A stretch of DNA of 64,000 nucleotides from UBA1189 sp045594245 (lineage in GTDB: Bacteria; Bacteroidota; Bacteroidia; Bacteroidales; Bacteroidaceae). The notes under the pieces are model-generated. The model was not told the origin of the DNA. It ran no database searches and saw only the letters and a list, made by a program, of their open reading frames with translations. A program made the position numbers and the translations under genes. Numbering within the stretch: the first letter of the stretch is position 1; every line of letters starts with the position of its first letter. Shown here one piece after another: positions 19,117 through 27,549 of the stretch. The stretch spans positions 1 to 64,000 of the forward strand of contig JAZNYG010000021.1 of assembly GCA_045594245.1 (NCBI GenBank), given 5' to 3'.

Positions 19117-20877
19117 ATGAAATCACTCCGTAAGTCGCTATTTTCATTGTGCTTGGGTACTATAGCACTATTCTCTGCTTGTTCGGATTTCTTCGACCCG
19201 CAAACCAACGATGCTCTTGCAGGCGACCAATATATAGGTACGCAGACAGAGGTGTATACTGGTTATTTGGGTGTCATTACCAAATTGCAGGCTGTAGGCG
19301 ATAAGCAAATATTCTTGACAGAAACGCGTGGCTCTCTGATTGAGCCAACACCTTATTCGATAGGTGAACTCATTGCTCTCTATAATTATGACGCAGATCT
19401 CAGTGGCAACTCTTATGCTGATCCGGCACCATACTACGAACTTGTCATAGCCTGCAACGACTATATTGACAATATGCACACCTTCCGTAAGGAGCGTCCC
19501 GAATTAGTTGATGCCGAGAAGTTTGATGCACTTGTTAGCTTGACTCTTCGTGTTAAAGTGTGGGCTTATATAACTATGGCTGAGATCTATGGTCAGGCTC
19601 TTTGGTTCGATGACCCTATGGTAGAGATGCAGAGTCTTGCCGACACTACCCGATTTAAGTTAATGGACCTGGAAGAAGTCGTGGAGACCTGTATTGATTT
19701 GCTTGATAACGGTAGTGAGTTCACTGACTATGTTGATGGCACGTTGGAGTTCTCCTGGTATGAGTGGCTTGATCCCGAAACCGCTTTGGCAGAAAGCCAG
19801 TATCGCTACTGGGATTATATGACCCCACCTTACGAAGGGCTTATGGCCAAACTTCTTCTGTGGCGTGGAGCTTTCTTGCAGCGTGATGGTCGTGCTGCTG
19901 ATGGCTTGCCCTGTTATGAGCAGGTTGTAAACCTCATGCTTGGCCATTTTAATCCTATATTCGCAGTGCATAAGAATAACCATAATAATCAGCGTAATGC
20001 GCGTGTACCAAGTCAGTTTGGTCGTTATTACGACAATATTGATCCCCATAGCGAGGAAGTCGTTTCGGCTATTATCTACGACTATAAGCACAACCAGACC
20101 AATCGCTTGCTCAAGCATTTCAGTTCTGAATATCCCAACGACTATCTGCTGCGTCCTAACTTAGAACGTTTGGAAGCAATGTTCGAGAGCGATGAGTTCA
20201 ATCCGGGTAGTTACAGTGAAGGACGTACAGGCTCTACTTGTGGCGCTCGTGATGGAGGTAAGCATTATCTGGCTAAATTCCGTCCGATAGGTAGCTCACG
20301 CCGTCCCTATGCGTATCAGGATGATGTGCATATCTACCTCTTCCGTTCAGCAGAGTATCACTTCTATCTTTTTGAGGCACTCAACCAGCTTGCTCGTTTC
20401 CAAGCAGCCGACGCTATTCTTAATAATGGCATTAAAGTTGATCATTTCGTCAAGGGTGCTGACGGTAATATGCTAAAAGACTCCAATGGTTACGGAGTCC
20501 CTGTTGATTCCATTGGCTTTAAGGGCTTCACGAATGACTGGACCACAGAGCATTCAGGTGGAACAGTGAAATATCCCAGTATGGGTATACGCGGTTGCTT
20601 CGGTCTCTCGCCCCGTACGATTCTAACAGATTATAGGACCGAAGAGGGAAAATTTGCCTGTATGAAGGCCAACGATGTAGAAATGCTTCGTGAGATGCAA
20701 CTTGAGTTCGCCGGTGAAGGAAAGAGTTATGCTACGATGATTCGTGTGGCAACTCGTTGGAACGATCCTTCAATAATCTCTGCCCTTATCGCTCCCAAAT
20801 ATGGCGCTCGTGCTGAAGAGATGAAGCCAATTATCGAAACACAGTATTTCGTGCCTTGGGAACTTCGTATAGAATAA
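19117..20877 (+). CDS. SusD/RagB family lipoprotein (second pair)
   Basis: 586 residues, longer than the usual ~500-550. Lipobox FSACSDFF followed by DPQTNDALAGDQYIG. SusD helices include LTLRVKVWAYITMAEIYGQA; the C-terminal signature is divergent (LREMQLEFAGEGKSYATMIR). Pairs with the SusC just upstream. An insertion of unknown role carries RTGSTCGARDGGKHYL near residue 370. Confidence 0.9.
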   Translation: MKSLRKSLFSLCLGTIALFSACSDFFDPQTNDALAGDQYIGTQTEVYTGYLGVITKLQAVGDKQIFLTETRGSLIEPTPYSIGELIALYNYDADLSGNSYADPAPYYELVIACNDYIDNMHTFRKERPELVDAEKFDALVSLTLRVKVWAYITMAEIYGQALWFDDPMVEMQSLADTTRFKLMDLEEVVETCIDLLDNGSEFTDYVDGTLEFSWYEWLDPETALAESQYRYWDYMTPPYEGLMAKLLLWRGAFLQRDGRAADGLPCYEQVVNLMLGHFNPIFAVHKNNHNNQRNARVPSQFGRYYDNIDPHSEEVVSAIIYDYKHNQTNRLLKHFSSEYPNDYLLRPNLERLEAMFESDEFNPGSYSEGRTGSTCGARDGGKHYLAKFRPIGSSRRPYAYQDDVHIYLFRSAEYHFYLFEALNQLARFQAADAILNNGIKVDHFVKGADGNMLKDSNGYGVPVDSIGFKGFTNDWTTEHSGGTVKYPSMGIRGCFGLSPRTILTDYRTEEGKFACMKANDVEMLREMQLEFAGEGKSYATMIRVATRWNDPSIISALIAPKYGARAEEMKPIIETQYFVPWELRIE

Positions 20878-20910
20878 AATCTTGAGTATCCATATTTATG
20901 TTTTGATGTT

Positions 20911-23034
20911 ATGAACAGAAGATTTCATATCGTGGCTGTGATTTTGCTATGCCTGTCTACACAACTCATTGGTGCCACTAAGATTAACCGCAAGGCATTG
21001 TTACAGCGCAACAATCCTATCGTACAGCGTTTTGACACCTTGTCATCGCTCTCTGTGGGAAATGGCGGATTTGCCGTAACAGTTGACGCAACTGGACTGC
21101 AGACCTTCCCCGAGTATTATTCGAAGGGAATCCCTCTCGGCACGCAGTCAGACTGGGGGTGGCACTCATTTGCCAATCCTAAGAACTATAAGCCCGAGGA
21201 TGCATTGCGAGATTACGACTTCGGTCGCGGACGAACAGAGCCCTATTCGGTACAGTTCAACGACCCGGGCCGCCAGCAAGATGCAGCCAACTGGCTACGT
21301 GTCAATCCGCATCGCTTGCATCTTGGTATCGTGGGACTTGAACTACCGTCTAACACTACGATGAACGACTTTACTAACATCAAGCAAACTCTATCGCTGG
21401 GAAGCGGTATTATCGAGAGTTGCTACACACTCTTGGGGATACCCGTAAAGGTGCAGACGGTATGCCATCCCGAACGTGACCTTATTGCTGCACGTATAAA
21501 AGCTAGTCAACCGATGCCCATCAAACTGCGCTTTCCATACCCTACGGGTGTTCATGCCGATGATGCATGCGACTGGAAATCCGACAATAAGCATACTACG
21601 AACTTAGTTTCGAAGCGAAACGATAGAGCTGTATTCAAGCGCACCATAGATGCCACCACATACTATGTGGCATTGCAATGGCAGGGTGATGTATCTATTG
21701 TGAAGAAGGCTGAGAACTACTTCGTCATAACTCCTGAGAAGGGCGATTTTGCATTCTCATGTGAGTACCTGCCCACATTTACCCCTACAGTCAATGAGGC
21801 TTCTATCCCTACATTCAAGGAAACAGCCAATGCTTCAGCCGCTTCATGGGCCAGGTTCTGGAATGAGGGTGGTGTTGTAGACTTCTCTGCATGTACCGAC
21901 CCACGTGCCCCTGAACTGGAGCGTCGTGTAGTTCTGAGCCAGTACCTTATGGCTATACAGGCCGCAGGTGACACGCCTCCTCAAGAGACAGGTCTGACCT
22001 ACAATTCATGGTTTGGCAAGTTCCACTTGGAGATGATTTGGTGGCATCAGTCGCACTTCCCCTTATGGGGTCATGCCGATAAACTCAACCACACTCTTTC
22101 ATGGTACGAGAAGGCGCGTCCTATGGCACGCAGTATTGCAGAGCGCCAAGGCTACGATGGTATACGATGGATGAAGATGACCGACCCATCCGCAGGCGAG
22201 GCTCCTTCAAAGGTTGGTAGCTTCCTCATTTGGCAGCAGCCTCATTTCATATACTTGGCAGAATTGGTCTATCGTGCCAATCCCACCAAGGAGGTACTTG
22301 ACAAGTATTTCAATCTGATACAAGAAACGGCAGAGTTCATGTACTCCTTTGCCGACTATGATGAGGAGAACGACCGATATATACTCAAGGGTATCATTCC
22401 CGCTCAAGAGACCCTACGGGCGGCAGAGACCGTTAATCCGCCTCTCGAGCTATCGAGCTGGCACTACGGCTTGTCTACCGCGCAACTATGGCGCAAGCGT
22501 ATGGGAATGAAGAGAGTACCCGAATGGGACGAACTGCTTGAGAAGCTGTCGCCCTTGGCCGCTGATGACCAGCAGCGTTACTTGGCTGCCGAGACAGCAC
22601 TCGACTCATACACCAATACCCGTTATCTCACCGACCACCCTGCGGTGTTGGGTGCCTTGGGTATGTATCCTGCCAACAGACTGATTGATGAGACATTAAT
22701 GAGCAATACCCTGCATGCCCTCTGGGACATCTGGGGATGGGACACCAGCTGGGGATGGGACTATCCGATGACAGCCATGTGTGCAGCCCGTTTGGGCGAG
22801 CCCGATAAGGCGGTAGATGCCCTGCTCATGAACGAGACAAAGAACACCTATCTGCCCAATGGACATAACTACCAGTCGCCCCGTCTGCGACTCTATCTGC
22901 CAGGCAATGGCGGTCTGCTTACTGCAGTGGCTATGATGTGTGCAGGTTGGGATGGCAGCACGGGCACAAATCCGGGATTCCCCGCCGATGGTACTTGGAA
23001 TGTAAAGTGGGAAGGCCTCTCACCGATGCCGTGA
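20911..23034 (+). CDS. Secreted (alpha/alpha)6 six-hairpin glycosidase, family not assigned
   Basis: 707 residues with a Sec signal peptide (MNRRFHIVAVILLCLS...IGA). The N-terminal ~310 residues are a beta-sandwich; the rest is a helical barrel with GH65/GH95-like features: NSWFGKFHLEMIWWHQSHF (Glu374), WGWDTSWGWDYPM, and IIPAQE (Glu500), which lies where a catalytic acid would be expected in that clan. I cannot assign a CAZy family or substrate. It is the last gene of the locus, 33 bp after SusD, and is followed by a terminator. Likely removes a sugar from the imported pectin-derived oligosaccharide in the periplasm; that is inference. Confidence 0.75.
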   Translation: MNRRFHIVAVILLCLSTQLIGATKINRKALLQRNNPIVQRFDTLSSLSVGNGGFAVTVDATGLQTFPEYYSKGIPLGTQSDWGWHSFANPKNYKPEDALRDYDFGRGRTEPYSVQFNDPGRQQDAANWLRVNPHRLHLGIVGLELPSNTTMNDFTNIKQTLSLGSGIIESCYTLLGIPVKVQTVCHPERDLIAARIKASQPMPIKLRFPYPTGVHADDACDWKSDNKHTTNLVSKRNDRAVFKRTIDATTYYVALQWQGDVSIVKKAENYFVITPEKGDFAFSCEYLPTFTPTVNEASIPTFKETANASAASWARFWNEGGVVDFSACTDPRAPELERRVVLSQYLMAIQAAGDTPPQETGLTYNSWFGKFHLEMIWWHQSHFPLWGHADKLNHTLSWYEKARPMARSIAERQGYDGIRWMKMTDPSAGEAPSKVGSFLIWQQPHFIYLAELVYRANPTKEVLDKYFNLIQETAEFMYSFADYDEENDRYILKGIIPAQETLRAAETVNPPLELSSWHYGLSTAQLWRKRMGMKRVPEWDELLEKLSPLAADDQQRYLAAETALDSYTNTRYLTDHPAVLGALGMYPANRLIDETLMSNTLHALWDIWGWDTSWGWDYPMTAMCAARLGEPDKAVDALLMNETKNTYLPNGHNYQSPRLRLYLPGNGGLLTAVAMMCAGWDGSTGTNPGFPADGTWNVKWEGLSPMP

Positions 23035-23059
23035 TATCTATTGTAGCTGAAGGTACTCT

Positions 23060-23090
23060 TCTATCTTTTGTGAATAAGATAGATTGTTTT
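23060..23090 (+). terminator. Terminator after the glycosidase
   Basis: Stem TCTATCTT (23060-23067) with AAGATAGA (23076-23083), loop of 8, then TTGTTTTT. It lies between convergent genes and ends the 21-kb + strand locus. Confidence 0.75.
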
Positions 23091-23989
23091 TATGGTTCAT
23101 TGTAAGAGTACTGTTTGATGTTTGTCAACACCTTCTCACTAAGGCGTACAAACGCTTGACTGGTGCGTCCGGTAGATACGTTCATACAACGTACGTTGGG
23201 GTGCGATAGCAGATGTGTGCCGCCAAGTGCGCCCACCGTATCGCAATAGAGGCGGTTGTTACCATTGTCGAGCCAATGGAGCAGGGCAGACTCATCCCAA
23301 GCAGGGGAGAGGCCGGTATTGAAAAGTATCTTGTGGTGGCCGAAACGCAGCATCTCCTCCTTGTGTAGGAGCACGGTATTCTTGTTGAGGCAGCAGAAGA
23401 CCACATCGCTCCACTCCATAAGTTCATCGAGTGGCATATACTGATAGCCTTTAGCTGTAGCTGTAGCCTTTTCGCTTCGGGCAAAGTAGGCGATATGGGC
23501 ACCAAAGAAGCGCATGGCATCGGCAATCATGCCGCCCGACTTACCCAATCCTACGATGCCTACTTTCAAACCGGTAATCTCACGGGACATTTCCTCCCAA
23601 GGCTCTTCTCCAAAGCCGTGGAGCAGCCGCACCAGTTCGCTCACTACGTATTCTACTACACCCTCGTCTCCGTAGTCACGGATGCCGGTAACGGTGATGC
23701 CATGGGCCTCAGCATAGCGGATGTCTACATTGGCGCTTTCAGGAGAATACAGCGAACAGCACATGCCTACATAGCGTATATTGGGGCATTGGCCCATCAT
23801 CTCTGCCGTGAGGGTCGATGTGTAGCTCAGTAAGACAGCATCGGCATCGCCTATGCGACAAACAATCTCATCCGCCGAGGCGGGGATATCGGTATAGAGC
23901 ACCACCTCGTGTGCGTAGTCGCGCAATTCCTTTTCAGCCGAAGGAATGAGGCTGACAGGCTCGATGGCTACTAGTTTGCGAAACTTCAT
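23090..23989 (-). CDS. D-isomer 2-hydroxyacid dehydrogenase-like NAD(P) oxidoreductase
   Basis: 299 residues. The Rossmann signature VGIVGLGKSGGMIADAMRFFGA lies at ~143, preceded by a divergent substrate domain (DADAVLLSYTSTLTAEM). The catalytic Arg-Glu-His set typical of the family is only partly visible, so substrate and activity are uncertain. It lies 19 bp downstream of the CNNM gene on the same strand and is probably cotranscribed with it. Confidence 0.75.
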   Translation of the reverse strand: MKFRKLVAIEPVSLIPSAEKELRDYAHEVVLYTDIPASADEIVCRIGDADAVLLSYTSTLTAEMMGQCPNIRYVGMCCSLYSPESANVDIRYAEAHGITVTGIRDYGDEGVVEYVVSELVRLLHGFGEEPWEEMSREITGLKVGIVGLGKSGGMIADAMRFFGAHIAYFARSEKATATAKGYQYMPLDELMEWSDVVFCCLNKNTVLLHKEEMLRFGHHKILFNTGLSPAWDESALLHWLDNGNNRLYCDTVGALGGTHLLSHPNVRCMNVSTGRTSQAFVRLSEKVLTNIKQYSYNEP

Positions 23990-24008
23990 GTATATATTCC
24001 TATATTTG

Positions 24009-25058
24009 TTAATCGGTCATGGCGACGATGTCTTTCTGGGCCTTTTCCCATTGGTCCTTGGCATACTCTTGCATGTCGACCACTTCGTCTTTTTCGTCTA
24101 CAATCTCCTGTCCGAGCATAGTCTCGATGACATCCTCCATAGTGACGATACCACGCAACGAACCATATTCGTCAAGGATAGCCGAGATGTGCTCCTTTTT
24201 CTCCAACAATTTCTCCCAAATATCTGATACAGAATCCTCCTCGCCAAAGGTCATGATGGGGCGGATGATGTCGATAAGCGGCATATCGAACTTGTCTTCC
24301 GCCATCTTCTCCAATACTTCCTGGCGAAGCACATAACCAACGATATATTCGTCGTTCTCCTCATCATAGATAAGGATGCGTGAGTGGGTATTGTCGCTGT
24401 TGTAGAACTCGCGTATGGTCATGCTGCCTGGCACCATCTCTACAACGACACTGGGAGTCATGATCTCGTGGGCGGTCACTTCATCGAGTTTGAGCAGGTT
24501 TTGTATCATCTTTTTCTCCTCTGTTTCGATGACCTCCTCCTCGGTAGCTACGCTCACCATGGCCGAGATGTCCTCACGGCTTACGCTCACCTGGTTCGAC
24601 TTCGAGGATATGAGGCGTTGCAGGTGCTCCAATACCCACACCAAGGGAAAGGAGATGAATATCATACCGTCGATAATCACAGATGCCGGGATGGCCAGTG
24701 TGCGCCAATAACTTGTACCTATAGTCTTCGGGATAATCTCTGACAGGATAAGGATGCATAGAGTGAAGATGGTGGAGAAGATACCTACCAGCGCATCGCC
24801 ATAGACCTCATACACGAGCGAACCTACGATGGAGGCTCCTACGGTGTTGGCAATAGTGTTGATGCAGAGTATGGCCGAGATGGGGCGGTCGGTGTTGGTC
24901 TTCAGCCGCTTTAGCCTGTTTGCTCCTTTGGTTCCCTGTTCCTCGAGGCCTGCGATATAGGATAGGGGAGTGGATAATAATGTTGCCTCGAGCGTTGAGC
25001 ACAAGGCCGACAACGCTATCGAGATGAGCATGATGATGTATATTAATTGTTCTTCCAT
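24009..25058 (-). CDS. CNNM/CorC family membrane protein with CBS pair
   Basis: 349 residues. An N-terminal DUF21/CNNM domain of about four membrane segments (ALSALCSTLEATLLSTPLSY; LSEIIPKTIGTSYW) is followed by tandem CBS domains (VTAHEIMTPSVVVEMVP; SAILDEYGSLRGIVTMEDVIE) and a short acidic tail. The C-terminal CorC_HlyC domain of longer relatives is reduced or absent. CNNM/CorC proteins are linked to Mg2+/Co2+ transport or resistance, with the CBS pair sensing nucleotides. A long structured leader lies upstream (25059-25240). Confidence 0.88.
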   Translation of the reverse strand: MEEQLIYIIMLISIALSALCSTLEATLLSTPLSYIAGLEEQGTKGANRLKRLKTNTDRPISAILCINTIANTVGASIVGSLVYEVYGDALVGIFSTIFTLCILILSEIIPKTIGTSYWRTLAIPASVIIDGMIFISFPLVWVLEHLQRLISSKSNQVSVSREDISAMVSVATEEEVIETEEKKMIQNLLKLDEVTAHEIMTPSVVVEMVPGSMTIREFYNSDNTHSRILIYDEENDEYIVGYVLRQEVLEKMAEDKFDMPLIDIIRPIMTFGEEDSVSDIWEKLLEKKEHISAILDEYGSLRGIVTMEDVIETMLGQEIVDEKDEVVDMQEYAKDQWEKAQKDIVAMTD

Positions 25059-25077
25059 AATTCAGTGTGTTAATAAA

Positions 25078-25194
25078 AAAAGACAAAAGAAACAGCTTGC
25101 ACCCCGAATGGGGCGCTTGCCGAGTTATGTCTGTAATACGTGGCGGCAGGTTGCCGGAGCGTGTATGCTCGTCAGTGTGTCTATATGTTGTTCT
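25078..25194 (-). promoter_or_regulatory. Structured 5' leader of the CNNM gene
   Basis: Read on the minus strand, three hairpins can be drawn: GAGC-N6-GCTC, CGGCA-ACC-TGCCG, and GCGCCCC-ATTC-GGGGTGC (about 25098-25116). The last is followed by a U-rich run ending in seven U, about 20 nt before the ATG. This could be an attenuator or RNA sensor. I cannot match it to a known riboswitch class. Confidence 0.4.
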
Positions 25195-25232
25195 TGTTCG
25201 TCGAAGGCGTTTCTATTTATCAAAATCGACTG

Positions 25233-25240
25233 CAAATGTA
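25233..25240 (-). promoter_or_regulatory. -7 promoter box for the CNNM-dehydrogenase unit
   Basis: On the minus strand the sequence reads TACATTTGC, a full match to TAnnTTTGY. No clear TTTG lies ~20 bp upstream. Confidence 0.5.
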
Positions 25241-25443
25241 CAACAATTAATAATAGAAATAAAATAAATTAGGTGAAAGAAAACTAAATAATAGAAAGTT
25301 TGAGACTGAATCGGGGTTTTCTGTGCATGAATTAAAATCAATTGACGCTATCTTGAAAGATGAAGGACTATATTCAAAAGGTGTAAATGAAACTTATAGT
25401 TTTTCTTTCGAGGTATGCTAGTGGCATATAAATCGTATTTTTT

Positions 25444-25476
25444 TTTGGCCGATTGCGTTGTAATGACTATTTTTGC
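25444..25476 (+). promoter_or_regulatory. Bacteroidetes-type promoter of the POT transporter
   Basis: TTTG (25444-25447), 20-bp spacer, TATTTTTGC (25468-25476): both boxes match the -33/-7 consensus. The start codon is 44 bp further. Confidence 0.75.
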
Positions 25477-25519
25477 ATTCGTAAAAGCAATAATATTCAC
25501 TAATTAATAACGCAATTTT

Positions 25520-27175
25520 ATGTTTGAAGGACAACCAAAAGGACTTTATGCTTTAGCCTTGGCGAACACTGGTGAACGCTTTGGCTATTACACGATGCTT
25601 GCAATCTTTACACTTTTTTTGCAGGCGAAATTCGGTTTTTCTGCTGCTGATGCTGGGCAATTCTATTCAATCTTCTTAGCTGGTGTTTATTTTCTGCCTA
25701 TGGTAGGTGGTATTCTTGCTGACAAGTTTGGCTATGGCAAGATGGTTACCATTGGTATTTTTATTATGTTTCTTGGCTACGCATTGTTGGCTATTCCAAC
25801 TGGTGCTGATACAATGGGGCTGACTATGATGATTGGTGCCCTTGCGTTGATAGCTTTGGGTACAGGTCTTTTTAAGGGTAACCTCCAGGTAATGGTAGGC
25901 AATCTCTATGATGAGGCTAAGTTTTCTTCGCGTCGTGACTCCGGATTCTCTCTCTTTTATATGGCCATCAATATTGGTGCCATGTTTGCTCCTACTGCTG
26001 CAACTGCAGTAACCAACTGGATTCTTGGTAAGGCAAATTTAAGCTATCATGCTCGTATACCAGAGTTGGCTCACCAGTTTCTTGATGGCACTATAACCTC
26101 TGATAATCTTGCTGCCCTTGGTCGTTTGCAGGCAGAGCAGGGCTATGTAGGTCCGATGCCAGAATTCTGCCAAACCTATCTTGACCAACTTTCTCAGGCA
26201 TACCACTATGGTTTTGCGGTGGCTTGTATCTCACTTGTAGCTTCAATTGCTATCTACTATGGTTTCCGCGGCACATTTAAGCATGCGGACTACAATGCGA
26301 AGACACAACCCAAGACGGGTGATATGGCTGTAGAAGAATTGACCCCGAAACAGACAAAAGACCGTCTTGTGGCTCTTGTACTTGTATACATTGTAGTACT
26401 TTTCTTCTGGATGGCCTTCCATCAGAACGGTGCTACGCTTACCTTCTTCGCTCGCGACTATACTCAACCTTTTGCTACTGGTTTTATGAGTTTAGGTATT
26501 AGTGTATGGAACCTTGCTGTTGCAGCCATTGCCGTTTATGCTCTTTTTGGCGTATTCCAGAATAAGAACAAGGTGGTGCCTGGTGTGGTTGCCGTAGCTT
26601 GTTTGGCGTTCCTTGTATATCAGTATATCGGTTTGCCCGAATCTACACCTATCCTCCCGCAGATATTCCAGCAGTTCAACCCCTTCTTTGTGGTAGCTTT
26701 GACTCCCGTGTCGATGGCCGTGTTCGGCGCTTTGGCTAAGAAAGGCAAGGAACCTTCTGCACCCCGTAAGATAGGTCTTGGTATGCTCATCGCTGCTCTT
26801 GGTTTCGTAATTATGGCCGTAGCTTCTATTGGCCAGCCTAACCCCACCGCTCTTAGTGCTGGTGCCGAGGCTAACCTTGTATCACCTAACTGGTTAATAT
26901 CTACCTATCTTGTACTAACCTTTGGTGAATTGTTACTGTCGCCAATGGGTATCTCCTTTGTGACTAAAGTGGCACCTCCCAAATATAAAGGTCTCATGAT
27001 GGGTGGATGGTTTGCTGCTACTGCTATTGGTAACTATCTCACTGTTATCGGTCCCACCTTGTGGGATAGAAATATTCCTCTTTGGGTGCTTTGGGCTGTG
27101 ATGATTGGTGTTTGTCTCCTGTCGTTCTTCTTTATTTTCTCTATCATGAAGAAGCTTGAGGCTGTAGCGAAGTAA
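25520..27175 (+). CDS. POT/PTR family proton-dependent oligopeptide transporter
   Basis: 551 residues with about 12-14 hydrophobic segments and no signal peptide. The family motif around the proton-coupling ExxER site reads NTGERFGYY (residues ~16-24, with GERF in place of ExERF). GTGLFKGNLQVMVGNLYD (~116) and ISVWNLAVAAIAVYALFG are typical. The loop after TM6 is charged (QPKTGDMAVEELTPKQTKDR). It should import di- and tripeptides. It is a single-gene unit with its own promoter and a strong terminator. Confidence 0.9.
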   Translation: MFEGQPKGLYALALANTGERFGYYTMLAIFTLFLQAKFGFSAADAGQFYSIFLAGVYFLPMVGGILADKFGYGKMVTIGIFIMFLGYALLAIPTGADTMGLTMMIGALALIALGTGLFKGNLQVMVGNLYDEAKFSSRRDSGFSLFYMAINIGAMFAPTAATAVTNWILGKANLSYHARIPELAHQFLDGTITSDNLAALGRLQAEQGYVGPMPEFCQTYLDQLSQAYHYGFAVACISLVASIAIYYGFRGTFKHADYNAKTQPKTGDMAVEELTPKQTKDRLVALVLVYIVVLFFWMAFHQNGATLTFFARDYTQPFATGFMSLGISVWNLAVAAIAVYALFGVFQNKNKVVPGVVAVACLAFLVYQYIGLPESTPILPQIFQQFNPFFVVALTPVSMAVFGALAKKGKEPSAPRKIGLGMLIAALGFVIMAVASIGQPNPTALSAGAEANLVSPNWLISTYLVLTFGELLLSPMGISFVTKVAPPKYKGLMMGGWFAATAIGNYLTVIGPTLWDRNIPLWVLWAVMIGVCLLSFFFIFSIMKKLEAVAK

Positions 27176-27201
27176 TAGAGGTATTAAGTTCAATTAATTA
27201 G

Positions 27202-27238
27202 GGGCGCATCTCGTTGAAGATGCGCCCTCATATTTTTT
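27202..27238 (+). terminator. Terminator of the POT transporter gene
   Basis: A perfect 10-bp stem GGGCGCATCT (27202-27211) with AGATGCGCCC (27218-27227) and a 6-nt loop is followed by TCATATTTTTT. Confidence 0.92.
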
Positions 27239-27445
27239 GTATTGTAGGTAGTGTTTCAACCTCGGTAGATTGCATTATCTTAGAAACTCTGCATAGAATA
27301 TATTCTGCGAGTGACAAAAGTTTATTTTTGGGGTGGCATGGCACAACATCATAATGCTCTACTATCATATTATCATAATCGCAGAAGTCTAGTTCGTTAG
27401 GAGGGACGCATCATTATTTCCTAACACCTTGCCGCAGATATCGCG

Positions 27446-27523
27446 TCACCGCGGTGAAACATTCACGTCATCGCGGTGACGCGTAAACGCCACTGCGGTG
27501 GAGCCAAAACGTCACCGCGGTGA
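27446..27523. repeat. Four palindromes at exact 22-bp period
   Basis: Cores start at 27446, 27468, 27490 and 27512: TCACCGCGGTGA, TCATCGCGGTGA, CCACTGCGGTGG, TCACCGCGGTGA. Steps are 22 bp each. The geometry and the outer TCAC...GTGA match the array at 1681-1761, but the central bases differ (CGCG here, ACCT there), and linkers here are GC-richer. Confidence 0.9.
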
Positions 27524-27525
27524 CG

Positions 27526-27549
27526 TCAGTTTATGAGCACATAAACTGA
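27526..27549. repeat. Perfect hairpin next to the palindrome array
   Basis: TCAGTTTATG (27526-27535), loop AGCA, CATAAACTGA (27540-27549): a 10-bp perfect stem starting two bases after the last palindrome core. No T tract follows, so it is not an obvious terminator. Confidence 0.8.

Larger units (their letters stand above)
25059..25519. other. 461-bp divergent intergenic region
   Basis: On the minus side: a -7 box at 25233-25240 and a ~170-nt leader for the CNNM gene with three GC-rich stems. On the plus side: the POT transporter promoter at 25444-25475. Between ~25265 and 25421 there is an open frame of about 50 codons with protein-like composition (HELKSIDAILKDEG) and no start codon, perhaps a gene remnant. 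I see no repeat or RNA gene I can name. Confidence 0.6.

Noticed and set aside
23090..25058. Part of the pectin locus
   Set aside because: Opposite strand, a terminator in between, and no glycan-related function; it is a separate unit.
25125..25170. SAM riboswitch in the CNNM leader
   Set aside because: A CCGGCAACC piece is present on the minus strand, but the other conserved SAM-I elements are missing and the downstream gene is not a methionine gene.
27446..27523. Replication origin iterons
   Set aside because: A 22-bp period is iteron-like, but there is no rep or par gene, no DnaA box cluster, and the surroundings are chromosomal.
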